Of a DNA stretch of 23,775 nt, positions 13,988 to 21,082 are shown in pieces (positions within the stretch are counted from its first letter, which is position 1; the number at the start of each line of letters is the position of its first letter). The DNA comes from JAKVJE01 sp047722305. GTDB lineage: Bacteria > Actinomycetota > Actinomycetes > Actinomycetales > Microbacteriaceae. The stretch is from positions 1 through 23,775 of the forward strand of contig JBDNYM010000038.1 in assembly GCA_047722305.1 (NCBI GenBank), given 5' to 3'. The notes beneath the pieces were generated by a model. The model did not search any database. It worked only from the letters and a program-made list of their open reading frames with translations, and was not told the origin of the DNA. Position numbers and translations under genes: made by a program.

Positions 13988-14185
13988 ATGGGATTGCTGG
14001 ATGATGCCAAAGACCTCGCGCAGAGCGCGGCGGAGAAGGCGGGCCGGGTCATCGACGACACGAAGGACCGCCTCTCCGACAAGGTGGACGAGGCCAAGGC
14101 CGACGCGAACGTGAAGAAGGCCGAGGCCGAGCAGGCCTCCACCGAGAAGAAGAATGAAGCCAAGGAGCAGCTGCGCGACAACTGA
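13988..14185 (+). CDS. Small charged helical protein, CsbD/LEA-like
   Basis: Sixty-five residues, MGLLDDAKDLAQSAAEKAGR to the C-terminal KEQLRDN, almost wholly predicted helix with alternating acidic and basic residues and many alanines. It resembles CsbD-like or LEA-like stress proteins in make-up, but I cannot assign a family firmly. The ATG at 13988 is preferred over one at 13973 because GAGGAGGGG lies just before it. A strong terminator follows, so it is a single-gene unit immediately outside the island. Confidence 0.7.
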   Translation: MGLLDDAKDLAQSAAEKAGRVIDDTKDRLSDKVDEAKADANVKKAEAEQASTEKKNEAKEQLRDN

Positions 14186-14202
14186 TCGCGCAGCCGTGCT
14201 CG

Positions 14203-14240
14203 GCGCCCCGTCCACCCACCGGTGGGCGGGGCGCTTTTCT
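14203..14240 (+). terminator. Intrinsic terminator after the small charged protein
   Basis: GCGCCCC and GGGGCGC, extended by CCACC/GGTGG, form a long G+C stem followed by TTTTCT. It lies just before the island's left repeat and closely resembles the terminator at 14571-14613. Confidence 0.85.
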
Positions 14241-14271
14241 CTGGGGGAGATTGAGGATGGAGCCTGCTCCG

Positions 14272-14319
14272 AGTGGAGCGGGCGACGGGAATCGAACCCG
14301 CGTTACCAGCTTGGGAAGC
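14272..14319. repeat. Left attachment repeat (attL), 3' part of tRNA-Gly
   Basis: Forty-eight bases identical to 17495-17542. They comprise the encoded CCA end, T-arm, variable loop and half of the anticodon arm of tRNA-Gly(CCC) (minus strand). After position 14319 the similarity stops at once. It cannot form a tRNA. It is the displaced 3' end of the original target gene. Confidence 0.85.
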
Positions 14320-14552
14320 AGTACATTCCTGTCGCGTGGCGCGCCACTTACGCGCTCGGTATCTCGGTCATCTTCGCGGTGGTCGCCGAGACCGTTACGG
14401 GTGGCTTCCACGACACCGCCGCCGCGGTGGCTATTCCGGCGGTGATCGGGGTTGCCCAGGGCGTTTACGCGATCATCGGGAAGGTGATCTACGGCACCAC
14501 CGCTGCGAGCGCCACAGCTAAAGCTGCTGAGGAGCCCGCCAAGACCGCCTGA
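14316..14552 (+). pseudogene. Holin-like small membrane protein lacking its start codon
   Basis: From AAG at 14316 the frame reads KQYIPVAWRATYALGISVIF and continues 78 residues, with two hydrophobic segments (ATYALGISVIFAVVAE; AVAIPAVIGVAQGVYAIIG) and a short charged tail ending AEEPAKTA. Size and layout fit actinophage holins, which often open MKxYI. Here the codon before Lys is GGG, belonging to the tRNA-derived repeat, where ATG would be expected. No ATG, GTG or TTG lies in frame between the repeat and the first helix, nor a ribosome site. It is therefore read as a remnant truncated at the attachment junction. Holin identity is by analogy only. Confidence 0.55.
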
Positions 14553-14570
14553 CCCTTCCGGAACGCACCA

Positions 14571-14613
14571 GCGCCCCGTCTCACCCTTCACCGGGTGAGG
14601 CGGGGCGCTTTTC
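14571..14613 (+). terminator. Intrinsic terminator after the holin-like remnant
   Basis: GCGCCCCG pairs with CGGGGCGC and TCACCC with GGGTGA around a short loop, followed by TTTTC. It is a strong terminator for the holin-like frame and insulates the downstream gene. Confidence 0.85.
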
Positions 14614-14688
14614 TGCGGCGTGAGGCCGAGCCAGACTGAGCGAGGGCAGCCACAGAACACGATCGTGCTGCGAGAACTCACGGTTCGC

Positions 14689-14717
14689 TTGCCGCAAGCG
14701 CCCAGTCGTGTTACTTT
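14689..14717 (+). promoter_or_regulatory. Probable promoter of the DUF3800 gene
   Basis: TTGCCG (14689-14694) and TACTTT (14712-14717) are 17 bp apart. The -35 lies in a small dyad CGCTTG-CCG-CAAGCG (14686-14700). The start near 14724 gives a leader of about 94 nt that contains the hairpin at 14763-14795. Confidence 0.5.
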
Positions 14718-14762
14718 GTGCACTGGAAGCGATTCCTCAAATACGGATGGCGCGCCAATTCG

Positions 14763-14795
14763 AAGAACCCACGTCCTCTACGGACGTGGGTTCTT
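14763..14795 (+). terminator. Terminator-like hairpin in the leader of the DUF3800 gene
   Basis: AAGAACCCACGTCC, a 5-base loop, then GGACGTGGGTTCTT: a perfect 14-bp stem ending in T-rich bases. It begins about 40 nt after the predicted start and ends 7 bp before the ribosome site (AAGGAGAG, 14803-14810). If the promoter at 14689-14717 is right, most transcripts would stop here unless something prevents it. Confidence 0.7.
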
Positions 14796-14817
14796 GCGTT
14801 ACAAGGAGAGATTCGAC

Positions 14818-15747
14818 GTGCTGATCGCTTATTTGGATGAATTCGGGCATCAGGGACCGTACCTAGGGGATGATCACCCGCGTTTCAACCAGCATCCGAT
14901 TTTCGGATATGCGGGGTACGTCATCCCTGTGCAGCATTCACGTTCGTTTGGAGCAGATGTTAAGCGGGACAAGGAGAATCTTTTTAAAGAAGAGATCGCT
15001 CGATCAAAAACTCCAAACCAATGGGAGAAAAAAGGCTCGGAGATCTTCACTACCGGCGCGGCAAAGAAGTATCCACAAAATTTGCGTACCTTCGAGGCTG
15101 CGGTCAAGAAATTAGTTCTCCGCTATCACGGCAAAGTCTTCTACTACGGTGATGAGAAAGCTTTAGGTACAATAAAAACGACTAATCGGGATCCCAAACA
15201 ACTTCAGATCGGTGCACTACGCGAGACCGTGAACCGCTTGTCTAGATACGCCGATCAAACGGACAACGATATTATTGTCCTTGTTGACTCAATTACCCTC
15301 AGAACTCAGCGTGAAAACGCAGCAAAATTATATGGCCATATCTATGCAAGATCTCGGGAAGTCAGCGAGATGAAGCGCATGGTCGAAGCTCCGTTGAGCA
15401 TTGACAGTGCATTGAACTCGGGTATTCAGTTCGCCGATTGGATCTGTGCTTATGTCTCGCGCCTTGCACACTATCAGTTTGTCGAGTATTCAGATTTTGG
15501 ATGGACGACTGATCTGTTTGTAGAGAAAAACCACATCCAGAATATGTTCACCTACGAATCTAAGATTCATTCACTCAACGGCGTAGAAATCCAGAATGAG
15601 GATCTGCTGAGGAGCAAGCGAAAGCGGTTCAAGTCACGTCGGATGGGGACAGTCGGGGCAACGAATCCCACTCTGGTGGCCCTCCGTGACGCGATGCTCC
15701 ACCAGCCACACGCCTCGCACCAGTCCTCAGACGACGTTCAGGCCTAG
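14818..15747 (+). CDS. DUF3800 protein, island cargo, possible defence role
   Basis: A 309-residue DUF3800 protein. The start MLIAYLDEFGHQG matches the family's YxDESGxxG opening (D7, E8). IIVLVDSITL supplies a middle aspartate (D157), and GIQFADWICAYVSRL is the usual QxAD motif (D207). The family is thought to have an RNase H-like fold with these acidic residues as a metal site, and members often occur in phages and defence regions; no reaction is established. The GTG at 14818 is chosen for AAGGAGAG 7 bp upstream; earlier in-frame codons run through the leader hairpin. Its G+C is near half, far below its neighbours, showing separate origin. It stands alone, with its own promoter and leader. 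Confidence 0.8.
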   Translation: MLIAYLDEFGHQGPYLGDDHPRFNQHPIFGYAGYVIPVQHSRSFGADVKRDKENLFKEEIARSKTPNQWEKKGSEIFTTGAAKKYPQNLRTFEAAVKKLVLRYHGKVFYYGDEKALGTIKTTNRDPKQLQIGALRETVNRLSRYADQTDNDIIVLVDSITLRTQRENAAKLYGHIYARSREVSEMKRMVEAPLSIDSALNSGIQFADWICAYVSRLAHYQFVEYSDFGWTTDLFVEKNHIQNMFTYESKIHSLNGVEIQNEDLLRSKRKRFKSRRMGTVGATNPTLVALRDAMLHQPHASHQSSDDVQA

Positions 15748-15980
15748 AACGATCTGACATATGCCTTTGTTATCGCCTTCGGGTGGTGGCGGCGTTTTTC
15801 TGCGTTTCAGCGGTGCTGCTGGATGGTGGAGGCCCGCCAGAAGCGTTGTTCATCGATGTGGCCGTCGTGGGTGGGTGCGGTGCAGTTGTGGACGCTCTGC
15901 CGCCAGGCGCTCCACGACGCTCCAAGGCTCATGGGGGAGAGTCTGCCAGGAGCCACCGACGTCGGCGATATGCTCGCAGG

Positions 15981-17357
15981 ATGAGCGCTTCGTCCCGCCG
16001 GATCCGTGTCTGGTGGCCGGCGATTGGGGTGGCGTTCGGTTGCCTCGGCATCTACACGGCGTTGAGCGTGCAGCAGTGGGTTGAGCGGGTGGTGCCGTCG
16101 TGGGATCTCGCGATTTTCACGGAGGCGGTGCGGGGATGGGCGATTCACGGCTGGCCGGTGATCGACATCAAGGGTGCTGGCGCCGTCCAGCTCGGTGATC
16201 ACTTCTCCCCGGTGTTGATGCTGCTCGCGCCGCTCTGGCGACTGTTCCCGTCCCCGCTGATGCTGCTGATTGTCCAGGACGTCCTCATTGCGATCTCGAT
16301 CGTGCCGATCGTGCAGTGCGCGTCTCGGCGTCTCGGCCGCCTGGCTGGTGTCCTGATCGGCGTCGCATATGGCCTCTCCTGGGGGATCCAGTCAGGGATC
16401 GCGTCCCAGTTCCACGAGTACGCGTTCGCGGTCCCGTTGCTGGCCTTCGGCCTGTCTGCGTTCCTCGAGCACAGGTGGCGGCAGAGCGCGGTGTGGATGC
16501 TGCTACTCCTCACGGTGAAAGAGGATCTCGGGTTCACCGCGGTCGTCTTCGGTGCCCTGCTGTTCTTCGCGGGCCAGAGGCGGCTGGGGGCTGTGGTCAG
16601 CTCGGTCTCTCTGGCTTGGACTGCGCTGGTGCTGCTCGTGGTGATCCCCGCGTTCCGCGCGGGCCACCGCTGGGGGTACTGGGGTGCGTTGGACTGGTCA
16701 GCGCTGGGACACGGCTGGCAGATGAAGCTGGCGACGCTTCTGCTGCTCGGGTCGGCCACCATGTTCGTGGCTTTCCTGTCGCCCCTCATCCTGCTGATCG
16801 TGCCCACTCTGGCGTGGCGGTTCCTCAGCGCCGATTCGTATTACTGGGGCCCATGGTGGCACTACAGCCTGATCCTCATGCCGATCATATTCTTGGCCGC
16901 GGTCGACATCCTCGCCCGCTGGCGCACCTCACAGCGGGATGTCCTCGAGATCACGTCGAGGGTCGTCCCTGTGGCGCTCGCAGTGCTGCCCCTCGCGCTG
17001 ATGATGGTCCCGTCGCCGGCACAGACGAGGGTGCCGTCGGAGCTGCGCACGATCGCGAGTCCGTCGTCGTGGCGGCCATCGGCTCATGAGAGAGAGATCC
17101 GGCAGGTTCTCTCGAAGATTCCTGCCGGGAGTCGGGTTGCCTCGGATGTGGGGCTGATCTCCTATGTCGCCGCCCGAGACGACGTGTATTGGGTCGGGGA
17201 TCCGGTGCCCGGTGGCCCCCAGTTCGTGCTGCTGACCCCATGGAAGGGCGGCCCGGATGACGTGGCTCGCTATGCGGAGGATGTCTATCACCGCCGCTAC
17301 AGGACGGTGTACGACCGGTCCGGCTACAAGCTCGCGCAGATGATCGCAGCAGACTGA
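15981..17357 (+). CDS. DUF2079-like polytopic membrane protein
   Basis: A 458-residue protein with about ten hydrophobic helices and a soluble C-terminal domain of roughly 110 residues. VPSWDLAIFTEAVRGWAIHG, then GDHFSPVLMLLAPLW and SQFHEYAFAVPLLAFGLSAF, are features I associate with DUF2079, a family related to GT-C glycosyltransferases; the D and E residues near the first loop may be catalytic. Function is unknown. The ATG at 15981 is preferred because the upstream extension (from 15783) is arginine-rich and unlike a membrane protein. Its G+C is between that of the DUF3800 gene and the chromosome. It is within the island, so it is cargo, or was captured with it. The 233-bp gap before it holds no gene I can support. 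Confidence 0.75.
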   Translation: MSASSRRIRVWWPAIGVAFGCLGIYTALSVQQWVERVVPSWDLAIFTEAVRGWAIHGWPVIDIKGAGAVQLGDHFSPVLMLLAPLWRLFPSPLMLLIVQDVLIAISIVPIVQCASRRLGRLAGVLIGVAYGLSWGIQSGIASQFHEYAFAVPLLAFGLSAFLEHRWRQSAVWMLLLLTVKEDLGFTAVVFGALLFFAGQRRLGAVVSSVSLAWTALVLLVVIPAFRAGHRWGYWGALDWSALGHGWQMKLATLLLLGSATMFVAFLSPLILLIVPTLAWRFLSADSYYWGPWWHYSLILMPIIFLAAVDILARWRTSQRDVLEITSRVVPVALAVLPLALMMVPSPAQTRVPSELRTIASPSSWRPSAHEREIRQVLSKIPAGSRVASDVGLISYVAARDDVYWVGDPVPGGPQFVLLTPWKGGPDDVARYAEDVYHRRYRTVYDRSGYKLAQMIAAD

Positions 17358-17401
17358 TCCCTGGCCGCCGGGGCGCGGTGTGGACGCCTCAAGGCTCAGC
17401 G

Positions 17402-17432
17402 GGAAGTGTCCCCGGAAGTGTCCCCGGAAGTG
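17402..17432 (+). repeat. 12-bp tandem repeat, 2.6 copies
   Basis: GGAAGTGTCCCC occurs twice in a row and is followed by GGAAGTG. It lies between the DUF2079-like gene and the right attachment repeat. No role is evident. Confidence 0.7.
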
Positions 17433-17494
17433 CTGCTCTGCGTGATTCTCTAAGAGGTCTGTGGGCTGCGATTGGCTCTGTTGAGCGGGGGGAA

Positions 17495-17542
17495 AGTGGA
17501 GCGGGCGACGGGAATCGAACCCGCGTTACCAGCTTGGGAAGC
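17495..17542. repeat. Right attachment repeat (attR) inside tRNA-Gly
   Basis: Identical over 48 bases to 14272-14319. It supplies the 3' part of the functional tRNA-Gly, from the anticodon arm to CCA, so the island restores the gene it entered. Confidence 0.85.
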
Positions 17543-17570
17543 TGGAGTTCTACCATTGAACCACGCCCGC
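17497..17570 (-). tRNA. tRNA-Gly (anticodon CCC)
   Basis: The minus strand folds as a full cloverleaf. Acceptor arm GCGGGCG/CGCCCGC, D arm GTTC/GAAC, anticodon arm CCAGC/GCTGG with loop TTCCCAA (anticodon CCC, reading GGG), and T arm GCGGG/CCCGT with loop TTCGATT. The discriminator is T and CCA is encoded (17497-17499). It is the integration target of the island on its 3' side. Confidence 0.95.
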
Positions 17571-17734
17571 ATGCCGCGCCAGGCGGCCAATCAACAATAG
17601 CAGTTGGCGGCGTCCGGCGGCGGTCTCGGCGGAACGGCGCGTTGGCGGCGCGATGGGCCCCTGCCCCCGCTGCCCCTGGTCATACTGCGTCACGAAATCG
17701 CCAATGCGCCGATCCCGGCCATAGCGTCATGGGC

Positions 17735-18724
17735 ATGTCCGCTTGCTGTTGTCCCTCGGCTCCGTCCACGGCGCATTCGTGCCGATTCGGAGTCGAGGTT
17801 CTGCCTGCGCGGGGCCAGCACCGACTGGTCGACTCGGTGATCGCGGTGCAATCGCTGCTCAAGCTGCGTCCCGATTTCGTGACCGTCACGTACGGGGCGG
17901 GCGGGTCCACGCGCGGCGGCACGCGCGAGTTCGTCTCGTGGATCGCCCGCACCGGCGTGCCCGTCTACGCGCACCTGACCTGCCAGGCGCAGTCGCTCGC
18001 CGATCTCGACGCCACCATCGACGAGCTGCTCGCCGCCGGGGTGACCGGGGTGCTGGCGCTGCGGGGCGACGTCCGGGATGACGGCAGCCGGCTGGTGCTG
18101 CCGCACGCCGACGCCCTGGTGCGCCGGGTGCGGCGGCGGGCGGAGGCCGCCGGCCTCCCCGTGCGGGTGGCCGTGGCGACGTTCCCCGCCGGGCATCCCG
18201 ATTCGCGCGACCTCGACGAAGACGCGCTGGCCCTGCGCCGCAAACAGGATGCGGGCGCCGATTTCGCCATCACGCAGACGTTCTTCGCCGCCGGCCAGTA
18301 CTGGCGGCTGGTCGACAAGGCGCTGGCCGCAGGGGCGACGCTGCCAGTGGTCCCGGGGCTCATGGCCCCGGTGGGGGTCAAGCGCCTCGACCGTCTCGCC
18401 GGCTTCGCCGGAACGGCGGCCCCGGCTGGCCTGCGGTCGCGGCTGGCGGAGGCCGACACGGACGGGCGGCGGGAGATCGCCGCCGCCTGGACCACCGACC
18501 TCGCCCTCGAACTGCTGCAGGGCGGCGCTCCGGGCATCCAACTCTTCACCCTCAACGAGCAGACCATCACCGGACGGGTCGCGCGCGCCGTGCGCGCCTA
18601 CGCATCCTCCCGGCCCGGACATCCAGAACAGGAGAATCACGCATGGGAGCAACGACTGCGCCAGCCGGACTCGAGGGCGGCCTCATCCTCGGGTATCCCC
18701 GTATCGGGCGGCATCGCGAACTGA
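17735..18724 (+). CDS. metF: 5,10-methylenetetrahydrofolate reductase
   Basis: Reduces 5,10-methylene-THF to 5-methyl-THF with FAD, supplying methyl groups to MetE. RFGVEVLPARG contains the catalytic glutamate (E21), VTYGAGGSTRGGT the folate region, and LALRGD the FAD/folate aspartate (D112). DAGADFAITQTFF, VVPGLMAPVG and a final IQLFTLNEQTIT segment match the family. The ATG at 17735 follows TAGCGT (17722-17727) by 7 bp, suggesting a leaderless message; an in-frame ATG at 17729 is the alternative. Homology ends about 30 codons before the stop, and this tail overlaps metE by 82 bp in another frame. No riboswitch is recognised in the 164-bp upstream gap, which also carries the tRNA promoter region. 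Confidence 0.88.
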   Translation: MSACCCPSAPSTAHSCRFGVEVLPARGQHRLVDSVIAVQSLLKLRPDFVTVTYGAGGSTRGGTREFVSWIARTGVPVYAHLTCQAQSLADLDATIDELLAAGVTGVLALRGDVRDDGSRLVLPHADALVRRVRRRAEAAGLPVRVAVATFPAGHPDSRDLDEDALALRRKQDAGADFAITQTFFAAGQYWRLVDKALAAGATLPVVPGLMAPVGVKRLDRLAGFAGTAAPAGLRSRLAEADTDGRREIAAAWTTDLALELLQGGAPGIQLFTLNEQTITGRVARAVRAYASSRPGHPEQENHAWEQRLRQPDSRAASSSGIPVSGGIAN

Positions 18725-20997
18725 AACGGGCGCTCGAGTCGTACTGGGCCGGGCGCAGCGACCAGACCGAGTTCGAACACGCCTTCGCCCGGGTGCGGGC
18801 GGAACGCTGGCAGCGTGAGGTCGAGCGGGGGCTGGAGCCGCACACCTCCGCCGTTCCCGGTGACGCCTCCCACTACGACCAGGTGCTGGATGCCGCGGTA
18901 CGGTTCGGGGCCCTGCCGTCGCGGTTCGCCCCCTATCTGGAGGATGACGGCTCGGTCGGGTTGCGGGCCGCGTTCGCCGCCGCCCGCGGGGACGGCGACG
19001 TCCCTCCGCTGGAGATGACCAAGTGGTTCGACACCAACTACCACTATCTGGTCCCCGAGATCGGCCCCGATACCGAGTTCAGCGACAACTGGCAGGACGT
19101 CGTCGCCCAGTTCCGCGAGGGACTGGCGCTCGGCATCGTCACGCGGCCGGCGATCGTGGGGCCGGTGACCCTCCTGGCGCTGTCCAAAGCGAATCGGGAG
19201 CACGAGGGCTTCGACCCGCTGGCCCGCCTCGACGCGCTGCTGCCCCGCTACGCGGCCCTGCTGACGGCGCTGGACGAGGCCGGCGTGAAGTGGGTGCAGC
19301 TCGACGAGTCCGCCCTCGTCTCCGATCTGCTGCCGGCCGACCGTGGCCGTCTCGACGCCGCTTTCGCCCGGGCCGCAGTCGTGCTGGGGCAGCTGGAGCA
19401 TCGGCCGGCCGTGCTCGTCGCGACCTCGTACGGCTCGATCAGCACTGAGGCGCTGACGACGTTCGCAGCCTCGCGTCTGGAGGCGATCGCGCTCGACCTC
19501 GTCGCCGGCGAGGTGCCGGCCGCGTCGGCTCTGGCCGCTCCCGGGCTGGAGGGCAAAGTACTCGTCGCCGGGCTGGTCGACGGGCATAACGTGTGGCGCA
19601 CCGATCTCGACCGGGCTCTGCAGCGAGCCCGGCATCTGGCCCCGCACTTCGCCCGCGTCGCCGTGGGCACCAGCACCTCGCTGTTCCACGTGCCGCACAC
19701 CCTCGAGGACGAGCCGGAGCTCGACGCCGACCTGCGCTCGTGGCTGGCGTTCGCCGATGAGAAGATCGCCGAGGTCGCCGCCCTCGACGCGGCGTTGAAC
19801 CACGGCCTCGACGAGGAGCTCTCCGTCCGATTCGAGGAGGCCCGCCGGGCGCTCCGGTCTCGCGCCGACCACCCCGGGGTGCACGCGGCCGCCGTGCGCG
19901 ACCGGACCGCGCAGGTGACGGCTGCCGATCGCGCCCGTGCCCCCTATGCCGAGCGCGCGGCCGTCCAGCGCGAAGTGCTACCGCTGCCCGTCCTGCCCAC
20001 CACCACGATCGGCTCGTTCCCGCAGACTCCCGAGATCCGGCGCACCCGCGCCGCCTTCGCCCGGGGAGAGCTGGACGAGGCCGGCTATCGCACCCGCATC
20101 CGCCGATTCATCGCCGGCACCATCGCCGACCAGGAGCGGCTCGGCCTGGACGTGCTCGTGCACGGCGAAGCGGAGCGCAACGACATGGTGCAGTACTTCG
20201 CCGAGCACCTGGAGGGCTTCGCCACCACCCGCAACGGCTGGGTGCAGTCGTACGGGTCGCGGTGCACCCGCCCGTCCATCCTCTGGGGCGACGTGCACCG
20301 CGATCGGCCGATCACCGTGGAGTGGTCCTCGTACGCGCAGTCGCTGACCGCCAAGCCGGTCAAGGGGATGCTGACCGGGCCGGTGACCATCCTGGCCTGG
20401 TCGTTCGTGCGCGACGACCAGCCCAAGGCGGTCACGGCCGATCAGGTGGCGCTGGCGCTGCGCGATGAGGTCGCCGATCTGGAGGCGGCGGGGATCCGCC
20501 TGGTGCAGGTCGACGAGCCGGCGCTGCGCGAACTACTGCCGCTGGAGGCCGCGCGCCGCGACGAGTACGTGCGGTGGTCGGTCGGCGCGTTCCGCCTGGC
20601 CACCGGGGGAGCGCGGCCGCGCACCCAGGTGCACACCCACCTGTGCTACTCGGAGTTCGGCCAGATCCTCGACGCCATCGACGGGCTGGACGCCGACGTC
20701 ACCAGCATCGAGGCGGCCCGCTCGAACATGGAGATCGCGCCCGAGATCGCCCAGGCCGGGTTCTCCAGGGGAATCGGGCCGGGCGTCTACGACATCCACT
20801 CGCCGCGCGTGCCGAGCGAGGCCGAGATCGCGGAGCACCTGCGCACCGCCCTGCGGTACCTTCCGGCCGAGCGGCTGTGGGTGAACCCCGACTGCGGGCT
20901 CAAGACGCGTCGCGCGGAGGAGGTCGAGCCGGCGCTGGCGCACCTGGTGGCCGCCGCCCGGCGGCTGCGCGTCGAGATCACGGCCGGCGCGCGCTGA
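18643..20997 (+). CDS. metE: Cobalamin-independent methionine synthase
   Basis: Transfers a methyl group from 5-methyl-THF (triglutamate) to homocysteine in the last step of methionine synthesis; zinc-dependent, cytosolic. Its 784 residues are normal for the family. The N-terminal half has LGYPRIGRHRELKRALESYW and EMTKWFDTNYHYLVPEI. The C-terminal catalytic half starts near LPTTTIGSFPQT and carries the zinc ligands H666 and C668 (VHTHLCYSEF), E690 (SIEAARSN) and C751 (NPDCGLKTR). AGGAGA lies 7 bp before the ATG at 18643. The gene overlaps the tail of metF, so the two are co-transcribed and functionally consecutive. It needs no B12 but does need zinc. Confidence 0.96.
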   Translation: MGATTAPAGLEGGLILGYPRIGRHRELKRALESYWAGRSDQTEFEHAFARVRAERWQREVERGLEPHTSAVPGDASHYDQVLDAAVRFGALPSRFAPYLEDDGSVGLRAAFAAARGDGDVPPLEMTKWFDTNYHYLVPEIGPDTEFSDNWQDVVAQFREGLALGIVTRPAIVGPVTLLALSKANREHEGFDPLARLDALLPRYAALLTALDEAGVKWVQLDESALVSDLLPADRGRLDAAFARAAVVLGQLEHRPAVLVATSYGSISTEALTTFAASRLEAIALDLVAGEVPAASALAAPGLEGKVLVAGLVDGHNVWRTDLDRALQRARHLAPHFARVAVGTSTSLFHVPHTLEDEPELDADLRSWLAFADEKIAEVAALDAALNHGLDEELSVRFEEARRALRSRADHPGVHAAAVRDRTAQVTAADRARAPYAERAAVQREVLPLPVLPTTTIGSFPQTPEIRRTRAAFARGELDEAGYRTRIRRFIAGTIADQERLGLDVLVHGEAERNDMVQYFAEHLEGFATTRNGWVQSYGSRCTRPSILWGDVHRDRPITVEWSSYAQSLTAKPVKGMLTGPVTILAWSFVRDDQPKAVTADQVALALRDEVADLEAAGIRLVQVDEPALRELLPLEAARRDEYVRWSVGAFRLATGGARPRTQVHTHLCYSEFGQILDAIDGLDADVTSIEAARSNMEIAPEIAQAGFSRGIGPGVYDIHSPRVPSEAEIAEHLRTALRYLPAERLWVNPDCGLKTRRAEEVEPALAHLVAAARRLRVEITAGAR

Positions 20998-21069
20998 GGG
21001 AGGCGGGCCCGGCGGCAGGACGCAGGCCGGCAGGATGCGACCGGAACCCGAGCCCCCGCCCGCAGGCCC

Positions 21070-21075
21070 TACACT
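21070..21075 (+). promoter_or_regulatory. Probable -10 box giving a leaderless dcd mRNA
   Basis: TACACT ends 7 bp before the dcd ATG at 21083, and no ribosome site is present. No good -35 is visible. Confidence 0.45.
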
Positions 21076-21082
21076 CGAAACC

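Larger units (their letters stand above)
14272..17542. mobile_element. tRNA-Gly integrated island, probably a deleted prophage
   Basis: The region is bounded by perfect 48-bp direct repeats of a tRNA 3' end, the classic mark of tyrosine-recombinase integration (about 3.2 kb from repeat to repeat). The intact tRNA is at the right end. Inside are a start-less holin-like remnant, a phage-style terminator, a DUF3800 gene of visibly lower G+C (30 of 60 at 15001-15060, hand-counted) and a DUF2079-like gene. No integrase, excisionase or structural gene is present, so it is probably immobile unless helped by another element. Confidence 0.75.

Noticed and set aside
14154..14315. Extending the holin-like frame upstream to the ATG at 14154.
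   Set aside because: That would overlap the small charged protein gene, a strong terminator and the tRNA fragment, none of which resembles holin coding sequence.
14272..14319. A second tRNA-Gly gene at the left repeat.
   Set aside because: Only the 3' part of the tRNA is present; the 5' acceptor strand, D arm and half of the anticodon arm are missing.
15807..15944. A minus-strand segment reading SAWRQSVHNCTAPTHDGHI, considered as a transposase fragment.
   Set aside because: No DDE motif, terminal inverted repeats or target duplication could be seen, and the match was only an impression.
17571..17734. A cobalamin or SAM riboswitch before metF-metE.
   Set aside because: No conserved box or suitable pairing was seen in the 164-bp gap, and metF looks leaderless.
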